24,362 bases of DNA from an uncultured Collinsella sp. (GTDB taxonomy: Bacteria > Actinomycetota > Coriobacteriia > Coriobacteriales > Coriobacteriaceae): assembly GCA_900547025.1 (NCBI GenBank), contig UREZ01000022.1:1-24362 (forward strand), in the 5' to 3' direction. Positions 22,590 through 24,362 of the stretch are shown here, one piece after another (position 1 is the first letter of the stretch; every line of letters starts with the position of its first letter). The notes beneath the pieces are model-generated. The model saw only the letters and a program-made list of their open reading frames with translations, was not told the DNA's origin and ran no database searches. The position numbers and the translations under genes were made by a program.

Positions 22590-23506
22590 TCGAAAGCACC
22601 TACCAGCTCGTTGATGTCCTTTACGCCCTGGGACTCGGCCCAGGCCTCGAGCTCGTGCGCGATCTTGAGCGAAGCGCACGGATCGACGAAGTTGGCCATA
22701 CCGACCGACACGCAGGTGGCGCCGGCCAGGATAAACTCGGCCGCATCCTCGCCGGTCATGACACCGCCGACACCGTTGATGGGGATATCGACGGCCTGGG
22801 CAACCTCCCAGACCATGCGCACGGCGATGTGGTGGCACAGCGGGCCCGAAAGGCCGCCCTTGGGCTTGGCCACGCGGGACTTGCGGGTATGAACATCGAT
22901 GGCCATGCCCTGGATGGAGTTAATGACCGAAAGGCCGTCGGCTCCCGCGGCCTCAAGAGCCTTGGCAATCTCGGCGACGTTAACCGGAGCCATCTTTACG
23001 AACAGCGGCTTATCGGTCACCTTACGGCAGGCAGCCATGACGGCAGAGGCGCCCTCGGGCGAGGAGCCCATGGCGGCACCGCCGGCGGCAATATTGGGGC
23101 AGCTCACGTTGATCTCGTAGCCGGCAGCCCAGGGGCACAGCTCGACATACATCTCGAGCGCGCGGACAAACTCCTCGACGGAGTGACCGGCGACCTGGCA
23201 GATGACCTGGCAACCGTCCTTGGAGAGCTGCTCGAGCCACGGACCGGACTCACGGGCAAAGGCAGCCACGCCGGGATTCTGAAGGCCCACGGAGTTGATC
23301 ATGCCGCCCGGGATCTCGGCCATGCGAGGCGCGGGGTTGCCGGGCCAGGGCTCGGCAGCACAACCCTTGGTGGTGATGGCGCCCAGCTGGGAGACATCAA
23401 AGAAGTTCTGGAACTGCCATCCGTAGCCAAAGGTACCGGCTGCGGTGTTGATGGGGTTCTGCATCTTGACGCCGCCGAAATCGACGGCCATGTTCACGGT
23501 ACCCAC
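22583..23506 (-). CDS. pyrD: Dihydroorotate dehydrogenase B, catalytic subunit (PyrD, class 1B)
   Basis: A roughly 307-residue FMN enzyme that oxidises dihydroorotate to orotate, using NAD+ through its partner PyrK. Motifs include NPINTAAGTFGYG (17-29), GLQNPGV, and EINVSCPN with the catalytic Cys136 that marks class 1 enzymes. Class 1B is assigned because pyrK lies directly upstream. The start is uncertain: GTG at 23506 shares its G with the pyrK stop (TAGTG) and has a GGTGG stretch upstream, while an in-frame ATG at 23491 would remove five residues. Either leaves the core intact. The longer open frame to 23797 overlaps pyrK and is rejected. Confidence 0.95.
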   Translation of the reverse strand: MGTVNMAVDFGGVKMQNPINTAAGTFGYGWQFQNFFDVSQLGAITTKGCAAEPWPGNPAPRMAEIPGGMINSVGLQNPGVAAFARESGPWLEQLSKDGCQVICQVAGHSVEEFVRALEMYVELCPWAAGYEINVSCPNIAAGGAAMGSSPEGASAVMAACRKVTDKPLFVKMAPVNVAEIAKALEAAGADGLSVINSIQGMAIDVHTRKSRVAKPKGGLSGPLCHHIAVRMVWEVAQAVDIPINGVGGVMTGEDAAEFILAGATCVSVGMANFVDPCASLKIAHELEAWAESQGVKDINELVGAFEC

Positions 23507-24297
23507 TAGAAGACCACCACCTTGGAAGCATCGAACACGGGGCCGCACATGCAAGCACCCTTCATACCGTCGACCGTCTCGACATTGCAGGTGTTGCAGG
23601 CGCCAAAGCCACAGCTCATCATGCGCTCGAGCGACACCTCGCAGTACGCACCGGCCTCGGCGGCAGCGGCGGCGACTTTCTTCATCATGACGGCGGGACC
23701 GCAGCTGGCGACGTAGTCGTAGCCGCCCTCGCCGAGCAGCTCGGCTGCCGGGTCGGTGCAAAAACCGTGCGTGCCCAGCGTGCCATCGTCGGTGCACACG
23801 TTAACCGTGGCGCCCAGCGCGCGGAACTCGTCGATGCCCACGGCCTTGGAAGCGGTGCCAAAGCCCAGGCACACGTCCACATCAACACTCTGCTCGGCAA
23901 GCATGCCGGCAAGGCACAGCACAGGCGGAACGCCGATGCCACCGGCGACGAGCAGGGCCTTCCTGGTGCCCTCGGGTACCATCCAGCCACGGCCACCGGG
24001 GCCCAGCAGGTTAGAGGTGGAGCCGGGGCCCATCTGGGACAAACGACGGGTATCGTCGCCCACGACGGCGTACCACAGCTCGACGGTGCCGGCCTCGGCG
24101 TCGGCGCGGTAGTAGCTCAGGGGCACGCGAAGCAGCGAGGACGCATCACCGGGTACGGCGATGTTCACAAACTGACCGGGCTTGAGCGCACTTGCAAGCT
24201 TGGGGGCCGAGATGACGAGCGAGAAGACGCCGTCGGCAATCTCCCGGTTCGAGACGACCTCGAAGTCGTGCATGCGTGCAGTGGAAGGTGTGGGCAT
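23506..24297 (-). CDS. pyrK: Dihydroorotate dehydrogenase B, electron transfer subunit PyrK
   Basis: A 263-residue FAD and 2Fe-2S protein that passes electrons from PyrD to NAD+. The FAD site is RVPLS (57-61), the nucleotide-binding loop GGIGVPP (119-125), and the cluster cysteines C229, C234, C237 and C249 lie in the C-terminal segment before GPVF. A Cys (251) replaces the Asp common in the CxDGPVF motif. The ATG at 24297 has GGAG at 5-nt spacing; ATG at 24273 is a less likely alternative. The 65 nt upstream to the window edge show no clear gene or promoter, so the operon probably begins outside. Confidence 0.95.
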   Translation of the reverse strand: MPTPSTARMHDFEVVSNREIADGVFSLVISAPKLASALKPGQFVNIAVPGDASSLLRVPLSYYRADAEAGTVELWYAVVGDDTRRLSQMGPGSTSNLLGPGGRGWMVPEGTRKALLVAGGIGVPPVLCLAGMLAEQSVDVDVCLGFGTASKAVGIDEFRALGATVNVCTDDGTLGTHGFCTDPAAELLGEGGYDYVASCGPAVMMKKVAAAAAEAGAYCEVSLERMMSCGFGACNTCNVETVDGMKGACMCGPVFDASKVVVF

Positions 24298-24362
24298 AAA
24301 CGCTCCAATCCCCCATGCGGTTGCATGGTCCAAACGAATAGAAAGCGCGGCACCGCAAGGGC

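Noticed and set aside
22590..22838. N-terminal extension of pyrF
   Set aside because: It lies inside pyrD in another frame, is Arg/Gly/His-rich junk, and the ATG at 22589 has a ribosome binding site and family N-terminus.
24298..24362. Partial upstream gene at the right edge
   Set aside because: The 65 nt contain no stop or start that identifies a gene, so no feature can be supported.

Overview
All 24 protein-coding genes I can support lie on the minus strand. The window reads as core chromosome from a high-GC Gram-positive bacterium, most likely a member of Coriobacteriia close to Collinsella. That placement is an inference from four things: an actinobacterial-type integration host factor (mihF) next to gmk and rpoZ; high GC with heavy use of GTG and TTG starts (8 of 24 genes); a two-subunit PyrK/PyrD dihydroorotate dehydrogenase typical of anaerobic Gram-positives; and the familiar lepA-hemW-dnaJ-phoH-ybeY-dgkA-era-recO order. 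I saw no mobile element, CRISPR array, rRNA or tRNA.

Layout in the direction of transcription (right to left). (1) pyrK-pyrD-pyrF (24297-21873) is the end of a pyrimidine operon that starts outside the window, followed by a long hairpin. (2) mihF-gmk-rpoZ-thiI (21633-19223) is a tightly packed unit with its own promoter and a strong terminator. (3) comEA-comEC (19009-15996) encodes DNA-uptake proteins with a 4-nt start/stop overlap, then holA (DNA polymerase III delta) with a plausible own promoter. (4) rpsT (14821-14555) is a single gene with a promoter, a structured leader and a textbook terminator. (5) A long cluster follows: lepA, dusB, hemW, a membrane-anchored DnaJ-like gene, dnaJ, mtaB, phoH, ybeY, dgkA, era and recO (14458-2956). 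It joins translation, tRNA modification, chaperone, ribosome maturation and repair functions. (6) rpsO (2817-2539) has its own structured leader and terminator. (7) pnp (2389-143) has an elaborate leader and ends in a terminator followed by further hairpins at the window edge.

Most of the genes are ordinary. The points that stand out are: a DnaJ homologue whose second C-terminal domain is replaced by three predicted membrane segments, sitting where hrcA is usually found; a probable leaderless lepA start 24 nt after the rpsT terminator; mutually exclusive hairpins in the pnp and rpsO leaders; a hairpin plus T-run in the rpsT leader; an inverted repeat over the mihF -10 box; and a 14-bp-stem element between pyrF and mihF that could be a terminator or a plus-strand small RNA. 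Gaps between genes are all under 300 bases.
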